From the NCBI GenBank assembly GCA_943789465.1, contig CALSUF010000001.1:372001-436000 (forward strand): a stretch of DNA of 64,000 nt, read 5' to 3'. This document shows, one piece after another, positions 19,504-27,893 of this stretch; the stretch's first letter is position 1; every line of letters begins with the position of its first letter. The DNA comes from an uncultured Flavobacteriaceae bacterium (GTDB lineage: Bacteria; Bacteroidota; Bacteroidia; Flavobacteriales; Flavobacteriaceae). Position numbers and translations under genes: made by a program. The notes beneath the pieces were generated by a model. It was not told where the DNA came from and ran no database searches. It saw only the letters and a list, made by a program, of their open reading frames with translations.

Positions 19504-20370
19504 ATGAAAACTCTTAAAAAAATTAGTTTCTTATTCTTGTTTTTGGCCCTTTATTTAGGCTGTTCTAAAGACAGTTCTGAAGAAGAAACAACAGCAGCTG
19601 TTCCCGAAGCCGTAGAGGCCTACCAAGCCTTAAACGTCTCTTATGGCTCGGACGAAAATCAAGTTTTTGATATTTACCTCCCAGAAAACCGAACTACTAG
19701 TACAAAGATTCTCATTTTGATTCATGGAGGTAGCTGGGTTTCAGGAGATAAGTCGGACATGACCAGTATCAAAGCATTTATTTCAGCTCTTCACCCCAAT
19801 GTAGGAATTGTTAATATGAACTATACTTTAGCAGGCATTAATAACCCACCGGTCCCAATGCAAACAGAGGATATTTCAACGGTAGTTAATTATCTGTCTA
19901 TGAATAAATCGTCGCTTATTGTGAGTGATGATATTGGTTTTATTGGAGTGAGCGCAGGCGCTCATTTGTCATTACTGTGGAGTTATGCGCACGATGTTAA
20001 TAACCAAGTAGACATGGTTTGTAGCATTGTTGGTCCTGCTAACTTTACAGATCCAGCTTATTACGACAACGTGTTATATCAGCCAGTATTTCAATTATTT
20101 GGAAATCCCTCCATCGAGTTTTTAGAGTCCGCGAGTCCGTATCACAGAGCAACCACAAGTTCACCTCCAACACTGCTGTTTTATGGTGGCATGGACCCCT
20201 TGGTTCCAACCTCACAAGGAGTAGATATGGATGCGCAACTCACAACCTTGGGCGTACCGCACGAGTTTCACTTTTATCCAGAAGAAGGCCATGGATGGGA
20301 TGGTGAAAACTTATTAGATACAACCTCAAAAATATCAACCTACATAAACACATACATAGAAACTGAGTAA
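19504..20370 (+). CDS. Lipoprotein alpha/beta hydrolase (esterase)
   Basis: The 288-residue protein carries a lipoprotein signal (LALYLGCSKDSS, lipobox cysteine at residue 20) and should be anchored at the cell envelope. The alpha/beta hydrolase body has the HGG oxyanion motif in ILIHGGSWVSGDKS. The nucleophile elbow is GFIGVSAGAHLSLL (GxSxG), the acid is probably in GGMDPLVPTSQG, and the histidine is in PEEGHGWDG. This pattern fits the carboxylesterase / BD-FAE-like group. The substrate is unknown; deacylation of polysaccharides is plausible in this setting but is only inference. Confidence 0.82.
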   Translation: MKTLKKISFLFLFLALYLGCSKDSSEEETTAAVPEAVEAYQALNVSYGSDENQVFDIYLPENRTTSTKILILIHGGSWVSGDKSDMTSIKAFISALHPNVGIVNMNYTLAGINNPPVPMQTEDISTVVNYLSMNKSSLIVSDDIGFIGVSAGAHLSLLWSYAHDVNNQVDMVCSIVGPANFTDPAYYDNVLYQPVFQLFGNPSIEFLESASPYHRATTSSPPTLLFYGGMDPLVPTSQGVDMDAQLTTLGVPHEFHFYPEEGHGWDGENLLDTTSKISTYINTYIETE

Positions 20371-20481
20371 CTTCAATTTGCCTTTTCAGAAATAATAATT
20401 GTCTTAAACGAATTCATTCTGAAAGAATTATTTAGTATTTTATTCATATATTTAAAGAGAATATTAAAAAAAACAGCTTTT

Positions 20482-20826
20482 ATGGAAACTATTTCAATTT
20501 TAGCGCAACTTATCGTTTCAATCTCCGTAGTTATTGTGTGGGTTTTTAGATACGATAATATCGTTGTAGAGTTTAAACATTATGGTTTGTCAAGCCTCGT
20601 AAGAAATGTTGTTGGAGCATCTAAAATAGCACTAGCAACAGTTTTGATTTTAGGGATTTGGTATCAGGAATTTTTAATTCCAGCATCGCTTTTGATGGCG
20701 TTTTTAATGTTAGGGGCTCAATACTATCATGTGAAGGTAAAAAACCCAGTAATGAAATTCATTCCTTCTTTTGTACTCTTAATTTTGTGCTTATTTATCG
20801 CGGCCTTTAACTATGGCATCTTATAA
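20482..20826 (+). CDS. DoxX-like membrane protein A
   Basis: The 114-residue protein has about four transmembrane helices and the layout of DoxX-like small membrane proteins (hydrophobic N-terminal helix, then NVVGASKIALATVLILGI). The downstream gene at 20830 encodes a similar protein and begins three bases after this stop, so the pair is likely co-transcribed and arose by duplication. No redox motif is visible, and the function is unknown. Confidence 0.6.
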   Translation: METISILAQLIVSISVVIVWVFRYDNIVVEFKHYGLSSLVRNVVGASKIALATVLILGIWYQEFLIPASLLMAFLMLGAQYYHVKVKNPVMKFIPSFVLLILCLFIAAFNYGIL

Positions 20827-20829
20827 AGA

Positions 20830-21168
20830 ATGGATTTAAATTTTAGTGTTCTTTTATTTTCGGCAGTATCATTTATTTTTTATGGGATTTCTTCTTTTTT
20901 TTCAAGGAGAATGCTAACTGAATATGCGCGTTGGGGCTATAAAGACCAACGCATTATACTTGGGTGTTTGCAGCTACTAGGAGGAATCGGCTTACTTATT
21001 GGAATTATCAATCCCGTATTACTTACTGTGGCATCGTTTTTATTAACTTTTATGATGATTACAGCCGTTTTTGTAAGGATTAAAATAAAAGATAACATCA
21101 TCCAGATGTCTCCAGCTATTTTTTATACCGTACTAAATCTCATAATTATGTACAACTCGTTGGTCTGA
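20830..21168 (+). CDS. DoxX-like membrane protein B
   Basis: The 112-residue membrane protein has four predicted helices and the DoxX-like segment RIILGCLQLLGGIGLLIGI near residues 44-62. It shares length, helix spacing and a VRIKIKDNIIQM / HVKVKNPVMKF loop with its upstream neighbour. The two stand as a two-gene unit with nothing else attached. Confidence 0.6.
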   Translation: MDLNFSVLLFSAVSFIFYGISSFFSRRMLTEYARWGYKDQRIILGCLQLLGGIGLLIGIINPVLLTVASFLLTFMMITAVFVRIKIKDNIIQMSPAIFYTVLNLIIMYNSLV

Positions 21169-21202
21169 GCACAAGTCAATAATCATTTGAGTTCAACACG
21201 AG

Positions 21203-21391
21203 TTATGACTTCTTTTTGGAATCGTTCATAGGAAATCTTCCTTGATTTCCGATACCATCCATGTCAAGTTCGTCATACGCATTTTGATGTTCACTTCGTT
21301 GTATTTTGTGTTGCTTCGAGATGATAGTCAGCAAAAAATAGACATACACTATAAAAATAATAAATCCGAAAATAAATATAAGTAAATTCAT
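21203..21391 (-). CDS. Small single-pass membrane protein (62 aa)
   Basis: I chose ATG at 21391 (MNLLIFIFGFIIFIVYVYF) because the upstream part of the open frame overlaps the neighbouring gene in another frame. The protein has one N-terminal transmembrane helix (about 2-24) and a polar tail ending NDSKKKS. The start overlaps the stop of the gene at 21388-21558 by four bases (ATGA), so the two are translationally coupled. The function is unknown. Confidence 0.6.
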   Translation of the reverse strand: MNLLIFIFGFIIFIVYVYFLLTIISKQHKIQRSEHQNAYDELDMDGIGNQGRFPMNDSKKKS

Positions 21392-21558
21392 TTTTTTCTT
21401 CTTTGTCTTATGGCAATGGAAAGCGACAAAATCGACGGAACCCATATTCCTACAAAAATTCCTTCTAGTTTGTTTCCAGTAAACCAAAGCGTAACTGACA
21501 TCAAAAACGAAAGGAATGCAAGTAATATAGGATAGTATTTTTCGATAAAATCTTTCAT
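21388..21558 (-). CDS. Small two-helix membrane protein (56 aa)
   Basis: The 56-residue protein starts MKDFIEKYYPILLAFLSFLM and has two predicted membrane helices joined by TGNKLEG, followed by a basic tail RQRRKK. ATG at 21558 is preferred over an upstream frame extension that is AT-rich. It is the first gene of an ATGA-coupled pair with the 62-aa protein. Such coupled small proteins often form membrane complexes, but I do not recognise a named family. The 250 bases upstream, to 21813, show nothing recognisable. Confidence 0.6.
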   Translation of the reverse strand: MKDFIEKYYPILLAFLSFLMSVTLWFTGNKLEGIFVGIWVPSILSLSIAIRQRRKK

Positions 21559-21813
21559 TGTTTTTTTCTTAAAACTAGACAAGATTATATGTAAAAATGT
21601 TACAAAATTCATAAATTTTTAACATATATGTTAAAATTTAGTCACAATTAGTGTGCTTTTGTCAGAAATTAAATCTGAGTTTTGTCCGTCAGACTAAATG
21701 TTAAAGAGGATGCGATTTTTTCATTTATAAAAAACATAAATACCTAACAAATTTAATACGTAACAGAATTAGACTGCAATTATCTAGCAAGATTTTTTTG
21801 TGTACGATCCAAT

Positions 21814-22251
21814 TCAAATATTTACAGCGCTACTTTCAGAGCTTTGTTCGTGCCTCATTAGAAACAGAGCACATATCAAAAGTAGATAATTGGTGTTGCC
21901 TTTATCATTGAATTCAGCACTCAAAGTTTCTTTCCATTTTTTTAAAGCGTAATGAATTGTTAATATTGGAGTTTCGCCATTTTGGTAAAGGATATATTTT
22001 CGGTCGGATGCATACCATTTTCCTACCCGTTCTGTTTCGAGTCCATACTCAAGAGTTGAATTACTGTCATTAAGAGTTATTTTATTGGCTGTTTGGAAGT
22101 TCAACTTGATGTCACCAATTTGTCGTCCACCTTCCAAAATAGCAAAGGTAGTACCCCAAAACCCTTTCTTTTTTAACTCATAGGTTTTGTTTTTATTGTT
22201 CTTACAACAGTAATTTGGTTTGATCAGATATCGGGAGCATTCCCAAACATT
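21814..22251 (-). pseudogene. Probably 5'-truncated hypothetical gene
   Basis: The frame stays open from a stop at 22252-22254 down to 21814 and encodes a protein-like stretch (WECSRYLIKPNYCC, YELKKKGFWGTTFAILEGG, VGKWYASDRKYILYQNGE, ILTIHYALKKWKETL). No ATG or GTG is present at its start; the first candidate is TTG at 22137, which would remove conserved-looking sequence. The aromatic pattern suggests a beta-sheet protein, possibly tubby-like, but this is only a guess. I read it as a gene that lost its 5' end. An intact gene with a rare start remains possible. Confidence 0.45.
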
Positions 22252-22364
22252 TCAAGAAAAGTTTGGACAGACGAATTAAAGAGTTTAGAAAAAGATAAGA
22301 TAAATAAATCTACTTTTATTAACTTTAGCAAATGGTAAAAATAGTATCAAACAAACACTACCGT

Positions 22365-22898
22365 ATGATGAAAAAACACTTCATAATACTTTTAATGACT
22401 TTAGGACTTCAATCTTGCGTCGGCGCTCAGAAAGACAGTGAAATATTTACAATATATTTAGTAAGACATTCAGAGAAAGAGTTAACATCAAGTAACCATT
22501 CAGACCCTCCACTCTCTAAATGTGGCGAGCAAAGATCGGAGAGTTTAAGTAACTTTCTTAGAGATGTAAATCTTGATGTCATATACAGCTCCGACTATAT
22601 TCGAACTAAAAGTACGGCGCTGCCAACGGCACTTTCCAAAGGATTAGAGATCAGCGAATACAACCCTCAAGAGTTAGAAGATTTCTCAAAATTATTAATC
22701 GACAGCAAACAAGACGCACTCGTTGTTGGGCACAGCAATACAACAGGTGTTTTAGCGGGTCTTTTGGTTGGTGAAGAAATAGGGGCATTTGATTTAAATA
22801 TTTACGATCGTGTATATCAGGTATTAATTTATAATAACAGCGGAGAGCTTCATTTACTACACACGGCTTTTGACTGCAGCGACGCAATGAAGAGATAG
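22365..22898 (+). CDS. Lipoprotein histidine phosphatase (SixA/PGM-like)
   Basis: The protein belongs to the histidine phosphatase superfamily: IYLVRHSEKE carries the phospho-accepting histidine, and ALVVGHSNTTG carries the second histidine. The conserved arginine is probably in SSDYIRTKSTALPTA. I chose the start at 22365 (MMKKHFIILLMTLGLQSC) because it gives a clean lipoprotein signal with the lipobox cysteine in LQSC. The upstream ATG at 22332 adds eleven polar residues that would spoil the signal. It should be attached to the envelope; the substrate is unknown. Confidence 0.82.
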   Translation: MMKKHFIILLMTLGLQSCVGAQKDSEIFTIYLVRHSEKELTSSNHSDPPLSKCGEQRSESLSNFLRDVNLDVIYSSDYIRTKSTALPTALSKGLEISEYNPQELEDFSKLLIDSKQDALVVGHSNTTGVLAGLLVGEEIGAFDLNIYDRVYQVLIYNNSGELHLLHTAFDCSDAMKR

Positions 22899-23132
22899 CA
22901 GTTACAACTACAGTTATTAATTTTTGTTATGATTTTTAATCAAATAGTTAAACAAAATAATCATCAAAGGCTTTTTCTTTGCTTTTGGTTGACACTCGAT
23001 ATTCAACAATTTACTTCTTAGATGAACGTATCTTTTTGATTTTCAGCACTGAAATAATTAAATACACTTCAATTAAAGGTTAAACATTTGTATATTTAAG
23101 TTTTTGCAACTGTATCAACCAATTTTTTTTAA

Positions 23133-26100
23133 ATGTCTAAGAAACTTATACTTTTACTTATTTGTTTAATTTCTGCTTATAGTTTTTGTTATGCTCAACC
23201 CGTAACAATTGACAATTATTCTGTGAATGGTCTTGGACAAGTACAATTATCAATACAAGCCCAAGAAGGTAAATATTACGTGCTTCATGCTCAGCACAGC
23301 CCAACATTTAACTGGGCAGTCTCAATGACAATGGGCGTAAATGGAACCATGATCATTTCTGAATCATTGTCAGCGTATCCACAAGAGCAATATTCTATAA
23401 CAGCACACGACATTTCAGCTCCTGATGATTACGATGGAGACGGTATAAACGACATTATAGAATTTAATAACATGCCTACGGATTCGCCGTTTAATTTTGC
23501 AGCACCTATTGCAATTAACGATGGTGCCACCTCAATTCCGGATGCTGACACCTTTATGGAATTGGCTACAATAAATAATGTGGGTTGGGCGCCATTTCTT
23601 GACGATCAACTGTATGTGAAGTTTGGGATTCTTAATAGAGATACTGACAATCCACAGGTCTATTTTATTAATAGCAATACATACACTATTCACGCCAGCT
23701 TTTGGAGTGGAATTGGAGCCTCAGTCACTGGAGATGATGGTTCTGGAGAGATTGTTTTTAATCCCAATACCATCCTTCCAAATGGGGTTATTGGGAGCTA
23801 TTCATTCAATTTTTCTTTTGGAAATGCCTATGATTTTGAAGCCACCCAAAGAACCTATGAATTATTGGCGGCCAGCATGCCTTTTCTTCAAAATAATATG
23901 AACCACTTTATTGGGCAGTCTGACGAAGACGACCATAATAATAATTATGCTGCAGATTTTGTAGGGACACGAGTCGAAGTTGTTTTAGAGTCGGATGTTT
24001 TTGCTGAAATCAATTACATTCCTTTTCATGAAGCAGAAGGCTACGGATTTTTCAAGCACATTACAGATCTTAATGAAACCCCTGGAAGTAGAGATATTGT
24101 TCTTTATGATGCCTTACCAAATTCATTGCCTCGGGTAGGAGGAATTATAACTTCTGTCATACAAACCCCTTTGTCGCACGTTAATTTAAGAGCCATTCAA
24201 GACAATGTCCCAAATGCATATATTGCAAATCCTTTATTGAATGACGACATCGCAAATCTTCTAGGGGGCTATATTTATTACAAAGTAGAAAACGAGCAGT
24301 ACGAAATTCGAGAAGCCACTTTAACCGAAGTGAATGACTGGTATGAAGACCTTAGACCAACCGAACCGCAAACACCAATTAGAAATTTAAGCATCACCGA
24401 AATCATGCCTTTAGATGCTATTAGTTTTGAAATGTCAACGGCGTTTGGAGCAAAGTGTTCCAACGTTGCCACCATGAGATCTTTTGATCTTCCTACAGGC
24501 ACCATCCCTGATGGTTTTGGAATTCCATTTTATTACTATGACGAATTCATGAAGTTTAATGACTTTTACCAAGAGGCACAAGTCATGATAGACAACCCTA
24601 CGTTCCAAACCGATTTAAACTTTCGAATTGACCGTCTAAAAGATTTTAGAAGAGATATTAAAGACGCTCCAATGCCGCAATGGATGATGGATGACCTACA
24701 GGACATGCATGATGATTTCCCTGTTGGCACAGCCGTTAGATGTCGATCTAGCACGAACAATGAAGATTTACCCGGATTTAGTGGCGCGGGTCTATACACC
24801 TCCAAAACGCAATACCTAGACGAAGGTCATATCTCTAAATCTATCAAACAGGTCTATGCCAGTATGTGGAATTTTAGAGCCTATGAAGAAAGAGATTTTT
24901 ATCGTGTAGACCATTTTATAGCAGCGATGGGACTGCTATGTCACCCCAATTTTCAAGAGGAACAATCCAATGGAGTTGGGATCAGCATTGACCCTATCTA
25001 CGAAACAGAAGACACCTTTTATCTAAATACCCAAGTAGGAGAGTCTTTGATTACAAATCCTGACCCGAACTCGGTTCCAGAAGAACTTTTATTGTATGAA
25101 GATCCCACACAAGGTGGCGGATACCTCGTATTAAGGCTGTCTAACCTAGTCAACCCAGGAGAGCTGGTAATGGATGTCGCCTATATCAATCAAATGAGAG
25201 AGTTCCTTACCATTATTCATGATGGGTTTGAAATACTTTATGATGTTGTAGGTGCAGAAGGTTTTGGAGTAGATATCGAATATAAGGTTACAGCACAAGA
25301 TCAGTTAGTCATTAAACAAGCAAGACCATGGGTTTCGTTTTGGGCAAATATTAATGCCGATAATGATTTGGGTATTACAGCAATTGTAGACCCTCAGTCT
25401 TCCTCTAGCCTAGGAAGTAGCGAGCTTGTAACAGCAACAATTGCCAATCAAGGGTTAAATGACATGAGTAATTTTGATATTGAACTCGTTGTAGACGGTC
25501 AATCGATGCAAACAATTACGATTCCTCAAGCAATTCAACCTTTTAGTGAAGCAGATTTTCAGTTTTCAGTACCGCAAGATTTTTCGGCTATTGGAGATTA
25601 TAATATCACAGCAATTGTCAGTCATGCAAATGATGAATACGAAAATAACAACACTTTAGATGTTGTTCTAAGTAAGGTTCATGCGTTAGATGGAGCACTT
25701 TCAATTAGTGAACTAGCAGTTGTTTGTAATGACGTAGTTGAAGTGGACGCCATCATTACCAACCATGGAGAGACAACCATCACTGAGGTACAAATTGAGG
25801 TTGTAGTTAATGATTCAGTAGCAGAGGTTATTAATGCCTCAGTGGACATCCCATTCCAAGAACAAGGAACGGTAACTGTCGTGATTGATGACAACTTGCA
25901 ACAAAACAACAACATCTCACTAAACGTATTAAGCATCAACAATCAAGCCGATGGAGATGTAGCCAATAATTCGGTATCCACTACGACAAGCCTTGACTCA
26001 AACTATGATACAATCACGCTTCTTATCAACGCGGATGATTATGCAGGAGAAACATCTTGGAAGCTTCTAAACGAGGCAAACGAAATTATATCCACTGGCG

Positions 26101-27509
26101 CTTTAAGTTCTAGCGATTCAAACGAGGTCTATACAGAAGAAATTTGTGTTGATTATACGTCTTGCTTCTCCTTATATTTTTACGATTCGTATGGAGATGG
26201 AATTTGTTGTGGCTATGGCGAAGGGAATTTTCAGGTTTTGGATGCGTCAGGGGAGATTATTCTTGTAAATGATGGGGAATTTGACAACTATGTTCAAGAA
26301 GTCTTTTGTCTTGATGATTCTGCATGTGAAATTACAGCGGAGGTTAACGTCATGCATGCAACGTCTTCTACTACTAATGATGCTGCTATTATAATTAATA
26401 CAAGTACAGGGATGAGTCCTTTTCAATACAGTATTAATAATGGACAAACATTTTCGGACTCGAATACGTTTGAGAATCTAATGCCAGGAAATTATAGCGT
26501 ATTTGTTCTAGGTGCTGCGGGGCTTTGCTCTTATCAGCAGACCGTTTCAATTGCAGCCTGTAATTTTACTTCAGTTGATATTGAAGCTACTACAGTTCCC
26601 TCTGTCGTTTCAACAAATGGATCTATAGTCATTACTCCAAATTCTGGAGAGGGCCCCTATCAATACAGCATTGATGGAGGTCAAACCTTTAGTCAAAACA
26701 ATGTATTTTCCAACTTAGCCGTAGGCGACTATAATGTTGTTGTAAAAGATATTGCGGACATCTGTTCATATGAAGTGGATGTTCCTATTGAAGTCGAAGG
26801 ATTGATTGTCAATGAAATTAATTATAGTTCAAGCGCAGGTTTTAATGCCGGTGATTGGATTGAATTATACAATCCAAAAACAGCGTCTTTAGACATTTCA
26901 AATTGGCAAATAAAAGACGATAACAACACCCATGTGTTTGTTATTCCGGAGGGAACACAAATAGCAGGAAATGGATTTTTGGTACTGGTCAAAGATGCAG
27001 TTGCTTTTAGTAGTGTGTTTCCAAACATTCCTTACATCGGAGGGCTGGGCTTTGGATTTGGAGGGTCGGATGCTGTTAGAGTGTACAATTCTGATAGCAA
27101 GCTCTTAGACGAAGTGTATTACGATTCAGTAGCACCTTGGCCAACGTGTGCAGATAATACTGGAAACACCTTGGAGTTGCTCACACCAGACTTAGACAAC
27201 TCGTCGGCAGAAAATTGGAGTTGTATCAACGACAAAGGAAGCCCTAATGCAGTCAACAGTCCTCAGCTTTCTATTGAAGACATTGATACTAATTCGATAG
27301 CAGTGTATCCGAATCCTGTCAACAATATGCTTTACATTAAAGGTAAATCAGCAGGCTACGATATTGAGGTGTATTCATTGCTTAGTCAGCGAGTAATGAC
27401 CGCTTCTAATGTCAATGAAATAGATGTGAGTCTGTTTAATGAAGGTGTTTACTTGATAAGAGTGAGTACAGAAAACACAACCACTGTAAAACGCATTGTC
27501 AAGTTTTGA
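23133..27509 (+). CDS. Secreted dikinase-like protein with CARDB, SprB-like, LTD and T9SS domains
   Basis: The 1458-residue secreted protein has a signal peptide (about 1-21). Around residue 349, TPLSHVNLRAI resembles the phosphohistidine loop of glucan water dikinases and other PEP-utilising swivelling domains. About 437-735 resembles the ATP-grasp PEP/pyruvate-binding domain: FGAKCSNVATMRSF, AVRCRSSTNNEDLPGFSGAGLY near 530, and VIKQARPWVSFW near 728. Two CARDB-like beta domains follow (about 745-965), then two SprB-like repeats (YSINNGQTF, YSIDGGQTF), a lamin-tail domain (VNEINYSSS...DWIELYNP, about 1227-1340) and a T9SS type A sorting domain (VYPNPVNNMLYIKG). The protein should be exported to the surface. 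The substrate is unknown, and an ATP-dependent fold outside the cell is odd. Confidence 0.78.
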   Translation: MSKKLILLLICLISAYSFCYAQPVTIDNYSVNGLGQVQLSIQAQEGKYYVLHAQHSPTFNWAVSMTMGVNGTMIISESLSAYPQEQYSITAHDISAPDDYDGDGINDIIEFNNMPTDSPFNFAAPIAINDGATSIPDADTFMELATINNVGWAPFLDDQLYVKFGILNRDTDNPQVYFINSNTYTIHASFWSGIGASVTGDDGSGEIVFNPNTILPNGVIGSYSFNFSFGNAYDFEATQRTYELLAASMPFLQNNMNHFIGQSDEDDHNNNYAADFVGTRVEVVLESDVFAEINYIPFHEAEGYGFFKHITDLNETPGSRDIVLYDALPNSLPRVGGIITSVIQTPLSHVNLRAIQDNVPNAYIANPLLNDDIANLLGGYIYYKVENEQYEIREATLTEVNDWYEDLRPTEPQTPIRNLSITEIMPLDAISFEMSTAFGAKCSNVATMRSFDLPTGTIPDGFGIPFYYYDEFMKFNDFYQEAQVMIDNPTFQTDLNFRIDRLKDFRRDIKDAPMPQWMMDDLQDMHDDFPVGTAVRCRSSTNNEDLPGFSGAGLYTSKTQYLDEGHISKSIKQVYASMWNFRAYEERDFYRVDHFIAAMGLLCHPNFQEEQSNGVGISIDPIYETEDTFYLNTQVGESLITNPDPNSVPEELLLYEDPTQGGGYLVLRLSNLVNPGELVMDVAYINQMREFLTIIHDGFEILYDVVGAEGFGVDIEYKVTAQDQLVIKQARPWVSFWANINADNDLGITAIVDPQSSSSLGSSELVTATIANQGLNDMSNFDIELVVDGQSMQTITIPQAIQPFSEADFQFSVPQDFSAIGDYNITAIVSHANDEYENNNTLDVVLSKVHALDGALSISELAVVCNDVVEVDAIITNHGETTITEVQIEVVVNDSVAEVINASVDIPFQEQGTVTVVIDDNLQQNNNISLNVLSINNQADGDVANNSVSTTTSLDSNYDTITLLINADDYAGETSWKLLNEANEIISTGALSSSDSNEVYTEEICVDYTSCFSLYFYDSYGDGICCGYGEGNFQVLDASGEIILVNDGEFDNYVQEVFCLDDSACEITAEVNVMHATSSTTNDAAIIINTSTGMSPFQYSINNGQTFSDSNTFENLMPGNYSVFVLGAAGLCSYQQTVSIAACNFTSVDIEATTVPSVVSTNGSIVITPNSGEGPYQYSIDGGQTFSQNNVFSNLAVGDYNVVVKDIADICSYEVDVPIEVEGLIVNEINYSSSAGFNAGDWIELYNPKTASLDISNWQIKDDNNTHVFVIPEGTQIAGNGFLVLVKDAVAFSSVFPNIPYIGGLGFGFGGSDAVRVYNSDSKLLDEVYYDSVAPWPTCADNTGNTLELLTPDLDNSSAENWSCINDKGSPNAVNSPQLSIEDIDTNSIAVYPNPVNNMLYIKGKSAGYDIEVYSLLSQRVMTASNVNEIDVSLFNEGVYLIRVSTENTTTVKRIVKF

Positions 27510-27658
27510 TATAAAAATCGGACAACCCGTTTTACTTTTTAGTAGTTTAGAAATCGCTGAGTTAAAGGAAGAATAGATGCCTATTGTTTAGTCTCCCAAA
27601 GTTAATGAAGCCACAATCATAGAGATAATAATGAAGAACATTATAATGTAGTGTTTTT

Positions 27659-27835
27659 TTAATTCAAATCACTTACTAATACTTCCCACTCATTAAATTG
27701 TCCGCCATTATCAACCCCTTGATATCCATATATAATATACATTTTATCGTTAACAATACACATTTGATGAATAGTATCAAGACCACCTGCATAGTCCTCT
27801 TGATTAATCAAGGTTTTTTGTTTTAAAGTAATAAG
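27659..27835 (-). pseudogene. 3' fragment of an unidentified gene
   Basis: A 58-codon minus-strand frame with no start codon encodes a protein-like C terminus (YAGGLDTIHQMCIVND, MYIIYGYQGVDNGGQ, NEWEVLVSDLN) and then a stop. An in-frame stop lies just upstream at 27836-27838. This looks like the tail of a larger gene, possibly a secreted beta-propeller or similar. It is the only recognisable content of the 384-base gap between 27510 and 27893 apart from the promoter of the next gene. Confidence 0.4.
27799..27812. repeat. Palindrome CTTGATTAATCAAG, copy 1
   Basis: A perfect 14-bp palindrome followed by a T run. A second copy differing only in the first base lies at 29248-29261, also followed by a T run. 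The two copies bracket the predicted nuclease gene at 27894-29219. This first copy lies inside the gene fragment at 27659-27835. Confidence 0.5.
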
Positions 27836-27842
27836 CTAGAGT

Positions 27843-27872
27843 TTTGTATGTTTTTTTATTTATTTATATTTG
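27843..27872 (+). promoter_or_regulatory. Promoter of predicted nuclease gene
   Basis: TTTG at 27843-27846 and TATATTTG at 27865-27872 are separated by 18 bases, fitting the Bacteroidota consensus. The -7 element covers the TTG at 27870 that could otherwise be taken as a start, so the ATG at 27894 is the better start, with a leader of roughly 15 bases. Confidence 0.62.
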
Positions 27873-27893
27873 AGTTTAACTTTTAATTATAAT

